From Phycisphaerales bacterium (GTDB lineage: Bacteria; Planctomycetota; Phycisphaerae; Phycisphaerales; UBA1924): a DNA stretch of 64,000 nucleotides. The stretch is from assembly GCA_020845755.1 (NCBI GenBank), contig JADLFE010000009.1, positions 264,092 to 328,091 on the forward strand, read 5' to 3'. The notes beneath the pieces are model-generated. The model was not told the DNA's origin, searched no databases, and worked only from the letters and a program-made list of their open reading frames with translations. Position 1 is the first letter of the stretch; each line of letters begins with the position of its first letter. The translations under genes and the position numbers were made by a program. Shown here one piece after another: positions 1 to 7,447 of the stretch.

Positions 1-682
1 CGTTGATGTGATCCTCCCACCTCGTCTTGAGCGCGTGCGGCACCTTCAACAGGTCCAGCACCTTCCCCACCACGAAATCCACGATGTCCCCGACCCCCCG
101 CGGCCCGAGATAAAACCCCGGGTTCGGCGAGCACAGCACCGCCCCCGCCAGCGACAACTGCTCCATGTTCCGGATGTCGATCAGGCTCAGCGGCATCTCG
201 CGATGGCACACGATCAGCCCACGCCGCTCCTTCAGCGTCACCATCGCGGCCCGGCACAGCAGATTGCTCCCGCTCCCCGTCGCCAATTGACCCAGCGACG
301 CCGACGAGCACGGCAACACCACCATCCCGTCGTGCATGAAACTCCCCGAAGCGATCACCGCGCCCACGTCCTTGTTGGGATGGATGAGAAGACGCGATTC
401 CATCGCCTGCCGCTCGCCCGCGTGCGGACCGTCGTGACTGAGCCGCCTCGCCACATGAGGCAAGAGGTTCTCGAAATCAAGCACGCGCACGTCGGCCTCG
501 TCAAACAACAGGCGACGCCCATAGTCCGACACCACCAGATGAACCTCGTGCCCCATGCACAGCAGAATCTCGAGCAGACGGATCGAATACCACGCGCCCG
601 ACGCGCCGGAGATCCCCACCACGAACCGGCGCGGGCTGGGGTCCAGTGTCATCTCGCACGGGTTGAATACCGGGATCTTCAT
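1..682 (-). CDS. ubiX: Flavin prenyltransferase UbiX/Pad1 family, 3' truncated by window edge
   Basis: The minus strand is open from an ATG at 682 to the left window edge (227 codons, no stop reached). Near the N-terminus it carries the flavoprotein signature VVGISGASGA (residues about 21-30), and it continues with segments typical of UbiX: GSFMHDGMVVLPCSSASLG, an ATGSGSNLL stretch, and LKERRGLIVCHREMPLS. UbiX proteins prenylate FMN to make the cofactor of UbiD-type decarboxylases used in quinone or aromatic metabolism. Only a few C-terminal residues should be missing from the roughly 200-230 residue family length. No clear Shine-Dalgarno precedes 682, so the start could lie slightly upstream. 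Any ubiD partner would lie outside the window. Confidence 0.88.
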   Translation of the reverse strand, partial: MKIPVFNPCEMTLDPSPRRFVVGISGASGAWYSIRLLEILLCMGHEVHLVVSDYGRRLLFDEADVRVLDFENLLPHVARRLSHDGPHAGERQAMESRLLIHPNKDVGAVIASGSFMHDGMVVLPCSSASLGQLATGSGSNLLCRAAMVTLKERRGLIVCHREMPLSLIDIRNMEQLSLAGAVLCSPNPGFYLGPRGVGDIVDFVVGKVLDLLKVPHALKTRWEDHIN

Positions 683-889
683 GGGCTTCGACTGCTGCTT
701 CGTTCGCCACAATCGTAGGGATGCGGCCCGTCTCACCCGCCCCCCGTGTTTGTTGCCGATCGACCACTTCGGCCGATATCCAATGGCTCGGCTACTGGCC
801 TCAGGGTTGCCCCACGCGCCCCGCACACTTCCCACACGCCCGGCCGGGCCGCGACAGGGAATAATGTCGCGCGCAAAGGAGTCCCGTCC

Positions 890-1573
890 ATGAACACCCG
901 CCCCAACCCCGCCTCCCGACGCCCGCTCGTCGCGACCCTCGCCGTCGGACTGCTCGCTTCCGCAGCCTTGTTCACCCAGGGATGCACAGGCTATCACTCA
1001 TACCCGCCCATCAAGGGCTCGATGGCCTCCACCAACCCCAACTCACCGCCCGTCGACGAACTCATGATCGTCTCCCTCGATTGGGTCACCACCCGCTACC
1101 CCGCCGGCGGAACCGTCATCTCCGGACAGACGCCCGAGTTCGCCATCAACCTCCCGCGCGGCGTGCGCAAGAGCGTCTACGAATACGTCGCGCAAAAAGT
1201 CAGCGACCGCGCTCGACCCCTCACACCCGAAAACGCCGACTCGCTCCCCATCTATCACATCGCCGAACTCTGGGTCCGCGATGGCCTGGCCAAGGTCACC
1301 GTCCTCCGACCCGCCTATGAACTCGGGCCCGCGCCCGATGGCACGCCCGTCTACCAGGGCATCACCCTCCGCATCGAGGGCGGCCTGCACCCCTGGCGCG
1401 TCACACGCCACCAGGTCTGGGAAGTCGGAACCATCCAACTCCCCGAACTCTACTTCTGCCCCGGCTCTGAGCCCGAGCCCGAGCCGCCGGAGCCACCGGC
1501 CGATGCCGCCTACGAGCCCATCAAGGAACCCGAACCGCCGGCCCCCAGCGCCGTCGCGCCCGATTCCAACTGA
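890..1573 (+). CDS. Putative lipoprotein of unknown function
   Basis: The protein has 227 residues. The start at 890 is chosen because AAAGGA lies 9 nt upstream and the first 27 residues form a signal peptide ending in a lipobox (LFTQGC, Cys about 28), so it is probably a lipid-anchored envelope protein. The mature part has no family I recognise. The C-terminus (after about residue 190) is very rich in Pro and Glu (EPEPEPPEPP), which suggests an extended, periplasm-spanning tail. The frame is open upstream to 746, but that extension would bury the signal peptide. It lies 50 nt before pyrB and may be unrelated to it. Confidence 0.7.
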   Translation: MNTRPNPASRRPLVATLAVGLLASAALFTQGCTGYHSYPPIKGSMASTNPNSPPVDELMIVSLDWVTTRYPAGGTVISGQTPEFAINLPRGVRKSVYEYVAQKVSDRARPLTPENADSLPIYHIAELWVRDGLAKVTVLRPAYELGPAPDGTPVYQGITLRIEGGLHPWRVTRHQVWEVGTIQLPELYFCPGSEPEPEPPEPPADAAYEPIKEPEPPAPSAVAPDSN

Positions 1574-1613
1574 TCTCAACAGCCCCACGCCGACCCGCCA
1601 CGCCCCGCCCATG

Positions 1614-1619
1614 TAGAAT
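1614..1619 (+). promoter_or_regulatory. Possible -10 element of pyrB, leaderless arrangement
   Basis: TAGAAT ends 6 nt before the GTG start of pyrB, and no Shine-Dalgarno is present. No good -35 lies at the expected distance, so the evidence is only the -10 match and its spacing, which resembles three other genes in this window. Confidence 0.3.
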
Positions 1620-1625
1620 GCCCGC

Positions 1626-2663
1626 GTGACGGCCATCCACCCCGCCAATCCCGCCAGCAAACCATCCTCTCCACCCCAGCCAGCCCCCTCGTGGCATGGG
1701 CGCGATCTTGTCGGCCTGCAGGGGCTCTCCCGCGCCGAACTGGTCTCGCTGCTGACCGCCTCGCGCGATGCCGCCCACAAGATCGAGCAGAACGCGCTCG
1801 ACCCGGTCCTCCGCGGGCGCGTCGTCGCCACCATGTTCTTCGAGGACTCCACCCGCACCCGCTCCAGTTTCACCGTCGCCGCACAGCGCGCCGGCGCCAG
1901 CGTCGTCGATCTCTCCGGTGGCTCGTCCAGCGTGAACAAGGGCGAGACCCTCATCGACACCGCGCGCAACATCGAGGCTATGGGCGTCGACGCCATCATC
2001 GTCCGCGCCCGCCAGTCAGGCGCCGCCCAGATCGTCGCACAAGCCGTCGCGTGCCCGATCATCAACGCCGGCGACGGCCGCCACGAGCACCCCACCCAGG
2101 GCTTACTCGACACGCTCACCATCGCCTCCCGCTTCGGCCGCGATAGCACATTCGATCTCTCCGGGCTCAACGTCGTCATCGTCGGCGATATCGCCAGTTC
2201 ACGCGTCGCACGCTCCGGCATCGCCGCCCTCACCAGCCTCGGCGCCCATGTCACCTGCGTCGGGCCCTCGTCGATGGCGCCCTCGTCCCTCTCGGCCCTG
2301 GGCTGCGCGGTCGCGCACGAACTCGATCCCCTCCTGCCAACCGCCCACGCCGTCATGATGCTCCGCATCCAGTTCGAACGCGCCGACACCGACACCCCCA
2401 CGGGGAACAAGTCCGAGCAGGTCAAGAAATCCGTCATCGCCTCCATCCGCGAGTACCGACGCTTCTACGCACTCTCCGCCGAACGGGCCGCCAAGATGCG
2501 CCAGGGCGCGATCGTCCTCCACCCCGGGCCCATCAACCGCGGCATCGAACTCGACGCCGACGTCGCCGACGGCCCACGCTCCGTCATCATGCAACAAGTC
2601 ACCAACGGCGTCGCCGTCCGCGCCGCCGTCCTCTCACTCCTCGTCGGAGGCCCGCGCCCGTGA
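1626..2663 (+). CDS. pyrB: Aspartate carbamoyltransferase catalytic subunit
   Basis: PyrB condenses carbamoyl phosphate and aspartate to N-carbamoyl-aspartate, the committed step of pyrimidine synthesis. The carbamoyl-phosphate motif FFEDSTRTRSSF is at residues 71-82, HPTQ follows near 150, and the C-terminal HPGPINRG loop is near 300. The length of 345 residues is slightly above the usual 305-315 because of a Pro/Ser-rich N-terminal extension of about 22 residues. A later in-frame start would remove the extension, but the GTG at 1626 has a -10-like hexamer just upstream. The stop overlaps the gmk start by 4 nt, so the two nucleotide-metabolism genes are translationally coupled. No pyrI-like regulatory subunit is next to it. 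Confidence 0.95.
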   Translation: MTAIHPANPASKPSSPPQPAPSWHGRDLVGLQGLSRAELVSLLTASRDAAHKIEQNALDPVLRGRVVATMFFEDSTRTRSSFTVAAQRAGASVVDLSGGSSSVNKGETLIDTARNIEAMGVDAIIVRARQSGAAQIVAQAVACPIINAGDGRHEHPTQGLLDTLTIASRFGRDSTFDLSGLNVVIVGDIASSRVARSGIAALTSLGAHVTCVGPSSMAPSSLSALGCAVAHELDPLLPTAHAVMMLRIQFERADTDTPTGNKSEQVKKSVIASIREYRRFYALSAERAAKMRQGAIVLHPGPINRGIELDADVADGPRSVIMQQVTNGVAVRAAVLSLLVGGPRP

Positions 2664-3280
2664 CCGACACGCACCGCCTCGCCACCGACACCGACGACGG
2701 CCTGGTCCTCATCATCAGCGGCCCCTCCGGCGTGGGAAAAACCACCATCACCCGTGGCGTGGAACGCACCATCCCCGACGCCGTCTTCAGCGTCTCCGCT
2801 ACCACACGCCCCAAGACCTCCGCCGATGTCGAAGGCGTCGACTACCACTTCGTTGACGACGCCACCTTCGAATCGATGAAGACGAACGGCGAGTTCCTCG
2901 AAACCGCAGACATCTACGGCAAGAAATACGGCACGCCCCGCGCTTGGGTCGAGGAGCAGCAGCGCCGCGGCCGCCTCGTCATCCTCGAGATCGACGTCGA
3001 AGGCGCCAAGCAGGTCAAGGCCAAACTCCCCGAGGCCTTCTCGGTCTTCATCCTTCCGCCCACCGAAGACGTGCTGCTCCAGCGCCTCCGCGGGCGCAAA
3101 CGCGAGGACGCCGCCGCCATCGAGAAACGCTTCGCAGCCGCACGCGAAGAGATCGCCGTCGCCCGTTCCTGCGGCGTGTACGACGTCTTCCTTGTGAACA
3201 CCAACCTCGACGAATCGATCGCCCGCGCCGTCGAACTCGTCAGGAGCGAACGCGCCCGCCGCCGTTCAAAACGCGCGTGA
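2660..3280 (+). CDS. gmk: Guanylate kinase
   Basis: Gmk phosphorylates GMP to GDP with ATP in the cytosol. The 206-residue protein has the P-loop GPSGVGKTT (about residues 21-29), the GMP-binding segment beginning SATTRPKTSADVEGVDYHFV, and the EFLETADIYGKKYGTP region, all typical of the family. Translation starts at a GTG that overlaps the pyrB stop (GTGA), so it is read from the same transcript. The C-terminus is an Arg/Lys-rich tail (ARRRSKRA). In many bacteria gmk is followed by rpoZ or coaBC, but no such gene is seen here. Confidence 0.95.
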   Translation: MTDTHRLATDTDDGLVLIISGPSGVGKTTITRGVERTIPDAVFSVSATTRPKTSADVEGVDYHFVDDATFESMKTNGEFLETADIYGKKYGTPRAWVEEQQRRGRLVILEIDVEGAKQVKAKLPEAFSVFILPPTEDVLLQRLRGRKREDAAAIEKRFAAAREEIAVARSCGVYDVFLVNTNLDESIARAVELVRSERARRRSKRA

Positions 3281-3570
3281 TGTAAACACGATCGATACAT
3301 CCGCCGCGAGCCCGACGCGCCAGCGAAGGCCTTCTTGCCCCGTCTTCGTGTCGGGGTTCTTCCTCGGAGGACCGCCCGCGAGAAAGGCCATCATCCGCTG
3401 CGACGACGAGCATCGCATCGATGCGAAGCGTGGGCTCAACAACTCCCAGTGCTCGGAATCGCCCGCGGACATGCGTGCACGCGTTGTGGCCCGGACCCTG
3501 TTCGATCCCCTTCCCCAAATCTCGTGTCGAACCACGTTCGTTTGACAACGATTCTTCTTACGCTTCGCCC
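3281..3570. other. Intergenic stretch without a supported gene
   Basis: Overlapping ORFs here on both strands have no recognisable family, ribosome site or codon pattern, and I treat them as chance. A short hairpin (CCCCG at 3338-3342 pairing with CGGGG at 3352-3356, then TTCTT) may end the pyrB-gmk transcript, but the stem is only 5 bp. Confidence 0.4.
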
Positions 3571-3843
3571 CTACGGGATCTCGTCCCGCACCCTCACGTT
3601 CCTTCTCCCATCTCCCCGCGGCCACATCCCCCGCAGCGCGCCCCCCACGCCCCGCCAGATCGCCACCACGAGTAGCACCACCAGCGCGAGCGGAATGATC
3701 ACCACCGCCGCCGCCACGATCAGCGCCGCCAGCACCACCCACACCACCACCATCGCCAGGCCGCCGAACAACCCCACCGGCCGAACGCGCACCCGCGCCG
3801 ATGTCGCACTTTCCAATGTTGGCAGTTCACCGCTCACGCCCAC
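3571..3843 (-). CDS. Small membrane protein of unknown function
   Basis: The 90-residue ORF has a polar N-terminus of about 25 residues. This is followed by an uninterrupted hydrophobic stretch (about 30-62, rich in Val, Leu, Ala and Ile) that could form two closely spaced helices or a hairpin. The end is basic (WRGVGGALRGMWPRGDGRRN). The hydrophobic pattern and start context suggest a real inner-membrane protein, but I recognise no family. Its 3' end faces gmk (convergent) and its start faces a 560-bp regulatory gap. Confidence 0.55.
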   Translation of the reverse strand: MGVSGELPTLESATSARVRVRPVGLFGGLAMVVVWVVLAALIVAAAVVIIPLALVVLLVVAIWRGVGGALRGMWPRGDGRRNVRVRDEIP

Positions 3844-4402
3844 AGCCTACCCCGTGCCCCTGGCCCGCGCTTCGCAACGCACATTTCGCTGAGGCTCTGC
3901 CACCACCGTTCACACCTTCCGCCCCGCGTCCTCGCTTCCTTCATCGCGGCGCTTCCTTGCTGTGCTGTCCGGTTGCCTTCCCGGTCTGCCGAAGGCCGAA
4001 TCACGAACGCCGACTGCCTCACCTCTTCCCCAATCCCCTTCTTCCCTGTCATTTTGCCCATTTTGACATCACAATCCGGAAAAATGTCAAATTCCTTTTC
4101 GGGCCCATAATTCTCGTGTTTTAAGTTACTTACGGACAATCCGCCGCGCCGAACCTCGCGCGCATCACCGCGATATTGCGCACCAATGTATCCCTCGGCC
4201 CCTTTATGGCGGCCCACGTTCGCCCTTTGCCGCATCTCGGAGGCTCGCACCGTGGATTTCTCTTGTCCCATCCCAAAACCTCGGTCAAACTTGAAGCAGA
4301 ACCCGCCCCGTCGCGGGGTTGTTGTCGTATCGACCGGCCTCACCGGATCACCGTCCTGAACCGCAGAATCACAGACCACCGGCACAGACTTTGGAGCCAC
4401 CC
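3844..4402. other. Divergent intergenic region with an AT-rich patch
   Basis: This 559-bp stretch separates two divergent genes. Positions about 4050-4140 are much more AT-rich than the surroundings and contain a perfect inverted repeat, plausibly the promoter/operator core. Near 4308-4320 a short GC hairpin (CCCCG/CGGGG) sits in the presumptive leader of the downstream gene. I see no gene. Confidence 0.5.
4062..4091. promoter_or_regulatory. Inverted repeat TTTGACAT-N14-ATGTCAAA
   Basis: Two perfect 8-bp arms (4062-4069 and 4084-4091) lie in the AT-rich patch between divergent genes. Each arm contains TTGACA, the sigma-70 -35 consensus, one on each strand, so the element could be a pair of divergent -35 boxes or the operator of a dimeric regulator. 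A weak -10 (TCAAAT, 4087-4092) follows on the plus strand. Confidence 0.4.
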
Positions 4403-6064
4403 ATGCGTTCTTCCGCCACCTTGCTCGCACTCACGCTCGCGCCGCTGGCCCTCGCCCAGTCCGCCGGCAAGCCGCCCATCACCGAGCCGCTCATCGTCGA
4501 CGGCCAACTTGTCTTTCCCGACAACAACTCCATCCCTCGTTCGCTCACCCCCACCGAGCTCCTGTGGATGAAGACCCACGCAAGCAACGGGCACAACACC
4601 CGCGGCAACCCCGCGCCGCCCAACGGGCCCGTCCACTGCGCCGCCGAGTACGAGCCCATGCAGGGCATCCTCGTCGCGTGGAACGGCACCAGCGGCCAGA
4701 CCACGATCCTCGCCACCATGGGCGCCAACATCACCACCATCGGCAACGCCGATCTCTACGTCGTCGGCACCACCGCTCAGCAGTCCGCCGCCAACACCGC
4801 TCTTACCAACGCCGGCGCGAACATGTCTCGCGTCAAGTTCTTCACCTACACCACCAACACCATCTGGATCCGCGACTACGGCCCGCGCTACATCTACCAG
4901 GGCGACTGCCGCGCCATCGTCGACCACACGTACAACCGTCCACGCCCCCAGGACGACGCCTTCCCCCAGTGGTTCGGCCCGCAGAAGAAGCAGCCCGTCT
5001 ATGACATCCCGCTCATCCACGGCGGCGGCAACTACCACCTCTCCGCCCTCGGCGATTCCTACGCGACGCTCCTCATCAGCAACGAAAACCCATCCCTCAC
5101 CAACCCGCAGATCATCGACCACTGGTCGAACTTCCAGAACGTGAACACGACGATCACAGCCGCATACCCCACCAACGTCGACTCAACCCAGCATATCGAC
5201 ATGTGGATGCAGATCCTGGGTGATCGAAAGGTCATGATCTCCGACTGGCCGAGCAACGTCGGCTCGGCCCAGGATGTCATCTGCGACAGCGCCGCCGCCT
5301 CCATGCAGGCCAGTGGATACACCGTCTATCGCGTCCCTGCCCGCTCGCTCAGCAGTGTTCATTACACCTATTGCAACACCGTCATCTGCAACGATCTCCT
5401 CCTCCTCCCCACGTACACCAACTCCACCATCGTCAACGCCGGGCACAACACCGAGGCGCTCAACTCGTGGAAGGCCGCCTGGGAAACCACGCCCCAGAGA
5501 AAGGTCGTGCAGGTCAATTGCCAGGCGATCGTGTCCTCCGCGGGCGTCATGCACTGCATTGCCATGCACGTTCCCGCCCCTCGCGGCGGCGCCAACCCCA
5601 CGGCCTACCTCAAGAGCCCCAACACCAGCGCCACCTACAACCCCGGCGATGTCGTCCCCCTCTCATGGATCACCGACGACGACGTGAGCGTCAGCAACGT
5701 CGATCTCCAGGTCTCGCTCGACTCAGGTGCGACCTGGCCCATCACCATCGCAGGCGCCACCGCCGACGACGGGAGCGAGAACTGGACCATCCCGAGCATC
5801 TACTCCACCCACGCACGGGTTCGTGTCGTGGCACGGGACGCGCAGGGCAACACCGGCTTTGACATGAGCGACGCCGATTTCACAATCAACGGTCCGCACT
5901 GCGACGCCGACTTCAACAACGACGGCTTCGTCAACGCCCTGGACTACGACGCCTTCGCCGAACTCTTCGAGGCAGGCGACCTCGGCGCGGACTTCAACAA
6001 CGACGGCTTCGTCAACGCCCTGGACTACGATGACTTTGCCTCCCACTTCGAGGCAGGGTGCTAA
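4403..6064 (+). CDS. Secreted agmatine/peptidyl-arginine deiminase family protein with dockerin-like tail
   Basis: The 553-residue protein begins with a signal peptide (MRSSATLLALTLAPLALAQS), with GGAG 6 nt before the ATG. The body matches the agmatine deiminase/bacterial peptidyl-arginine deiminase fold: the substrate-binding motif IWIRDYGP, HGGGNYHL, the HIDMW box, and the catalytic Cys in MHCIAMH near residue 390. These enzymes convert guanidino groups to ureido groups with release of ammonia. A beta-sandwich-like segment follows (PTAYLKSPN...), then two EF-hand/dockerin-like repeats of the DFNNDGFVNALDYD type, ending in EAGC. The tail recurs in the protein at 35429-37759 and is typical of secreted planctomycete proteins. 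The substrate (protein arginine or agmatine) cannot be decided from sequence. Confidence 0.82.
   Translation: MRSSATLLALTLAPLALAQSAGKPPITEPLIVDGQLVFPDNNSIPRSLTPTELLWMKTHASNGHNTRGNPAPPNGPVHCAAEYEPMQGILVAWNGTSGQTTILATMGANITTIGNADLYVVGTTAQQSAANTALTNAGANMSRVKFFTYTTNTIWIRDYGPRYIYQGDCRAIVDHTYNRPRPQDDAFPQWFGPQKKQPVYDIPLIHGGGNYHLSALGDSYATLLISNENPSLTNPQIIDHWSNFQNVNTTITAAYPTNVDSTQHIDMWMQILGDRKVMISDWPSNVGSAQDVICDSAAASMQASGYTVYRVPARSLSSVHYTYCNTVICNDLLLLPTYTNSTIVNAGHNTEALNSWKAAWETTPQRKVVQVNCQAIVSSAGVMHCIAMHVPAPRGGANPTAYLKSPNTSATYNPGDVVPLSWITDDDVSVSNVDLQVSLDSGATWPITIAGATADDGSENWTIPSIYSTHARVRVVARDAQGNTGFDMSDADFTINGPHCDADFNNDGFVNALDYDAFAELFEAGDLGADFNNDGFVNALDYDDFASHFEAGC
5909..6030 (+). repeat. 41-bp perfect direct repeat encoding two Ca-binding loops
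   Basis: Positions 5909-5949 and 5990-6030 are identical over 41 bp at an 81-bp offset. Each copy encodes a DFNNDGFVNALDYD calcium loop. Identity at synonymous sites implies recent duplication or gene conversion inside the dockerin-like tail. Confidence 0.9.
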
Positions 6065-6409
6065 GGAGAAGGCATCGGGCATCAGGGGAACAGAGGAAGA
6101 GACGGAGCGACGCAGAGACGAAGTGCAGAAATGACGGGTTGAGGTCATCAACAACGAACAGCGACGTGACACGCCGGCGTGTTCAGGGGGAGGTCTGGTC
6201 GGTCGTTGCCGGCGTGTGCAGCGATGGTGTAGAACAGGCCGAACCGAGCACCGACGGACGCCGAATCGCATGCCCGAATTCCTGCGGATCGTTCGGGATG
6301 CACGGTGTGTGGCGGGGCGGATGTTGGCATCGAACACGGCACGGCACGCCGCGTCTGACTAGCATGACGCCGAACTCCTCGCCGCCATGCCCTTTCTAGG
6401 AAGAAGACG
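6065..6409. other. Intergenic stretch, no gene
   Basis: No supported ORF is present. The left part has a GGCATCGGGCATCAGGGG element also found near 40486 and, inverted, near 40598. A purine-rich GAGACGGAGCGACGCAGAGA stretch follows. Confidence 0.5.
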
Positions 6410-7393
6410 ATGACGCTGCTTGTGGCGAAACTGCTAGCCGGGATGATCGCGGCCATGGGCTCGCTCGCCCCGATGCCGATGGAACCGCCCAAGGACGAGG
6501 GCAAACCGGCGGCCCAGCCGCCCGCCGAGAGCCCGCCACCCGCGATCGGCACGACCAAGGTCGTGCAGCCCGCCGAGGCGTCCAAGCCCGGCGAGCCGCT
6601 CAAGTTTGCCGATGCCGCCGCCCTTCTCACCGCGCTGGAAACCGCGGACAAGGGCATGAAGTCTCTCGCGGCAGACATTCTGTACGACCGGCTGTTCGAG
6701 TTGGAGGGCGACCGCCAGACGCGCAAGGGCACGCTGATGTTCCGCAACTCGGCGACCGGTACGGACGGCAAGGCGCTCCCGCGCGCGTTCGCGATCCGCT
6801 TCGATTGGATGCAGGCCGGCGAGCGCCTTGAAAAGCGCGCGAACTGGTACGTCTTCGACGGGCAGTGGCTGCTCGAATCCTGGCCGGATGAAAAACGCTT
6901 CAAGCGACGGCAACTCGTCGCGCCGGGCGAGACCTACGACCCGCTGAAGATCGGCGAGGGCCCGCTCCCCATCCCGATCGGCCAGAAGAAAGACGACATC
7001 CTCGCGCGGTACACCGCCGAACTGCTCGACGCGGCGAGCGGCGTCGAGGACGACATGCAGAAGCAACTCGTCGCCAACGGCTGGCAACTCAAACTGATCC
7101 CGAAGAATGGAGAAAGCGACGAGTTCCGAGAAGTTCGCCTCTGGTACCGCCCCGACGCGGGCGGGCGGCTCCTGCCACGCATGGCGAGGACCGTCGTTCG
7201 CTCCGGGGATATCTCCACGGTTGTGCTGACGGGCGTGAAGTTGGATGCCGATATTCCCGAAGGCGTTCTGGACACGGCGCCTCCCAAGGGCTTTGACGGC
7301 GAGGTGGAGGAATTCCGCCGCCCCGCGTCCAAGCCCGACGCCGCGACTCCAGGAGCGCCCGGGGCGAACCCGCCCAAGGGCGGCGGCGAATAG
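6410..7393 (+). CDS. LolA-like periplasmic protein
   Basis: The 327-residue protein has an N-terminal hydrophobic segment (MTLLVAKLLAGMIAAMGSLA, a likely signal peptide), a Pro/Glu-rich linker to about residue 60, and a beta-rich body (about 70-290). That body, with FAIRFDWMQAGERLEKRANWYVFDGQWLLESWP and a later R-T-V-V-R-SGDISTVVLTGVKLDADIPEGVLD strand pair, resembles the LolA/LppX lipoprotein-carrier fold common in planctomycetes. The C-terminus is again Pro/Ala-rich. GGAAGAAG precedes the ATG. It lies 54 nt upstream of the TPR peptidase gene and probably shares its transcript. The specific ligand is unknown and the family call rests on pattern only. Confidence 0.6.
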   Translation: MTLLVAKLLAGMIAAMGSLAPMPMEPPKDEGKPAAQPPAESPPPAIGTTKVVQPAEASKPGEPLKFADAAALLTALETADKGMKSLAADILYDRLFELEGDRQTRKGTLMFRNSATGTDGKALPRAFAIRFDWMQAGERLEKRANWYVFDGQWLLESWPDEKRFKRRQLVAPGETYDPLKIGEGPLPIPIGQKKDDILARYTAELLDAASGVEDDMQKQLVANGWQLKLIPKNGESDEFREVRLWYRPDAGGRLLPRMARTVVRSGDISTVVLTGVKLDADIPEGVLDTAPPKGFDGEVEEFRRPASKPDAATPGAPGANPPKGGGE

Positions 7394-7447
7394 CAGGCGG
7401 GCGAATTTCGTTCCCGCCCGACGGAGACCACCAGCAGGAGCGCCAGC

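Noticed and set aside
3240..3742. Minus-strand ORFs between gmk and the small membrane protein
   Set aside because: Low-complexity translations with no family, overlapping each other and gmk.
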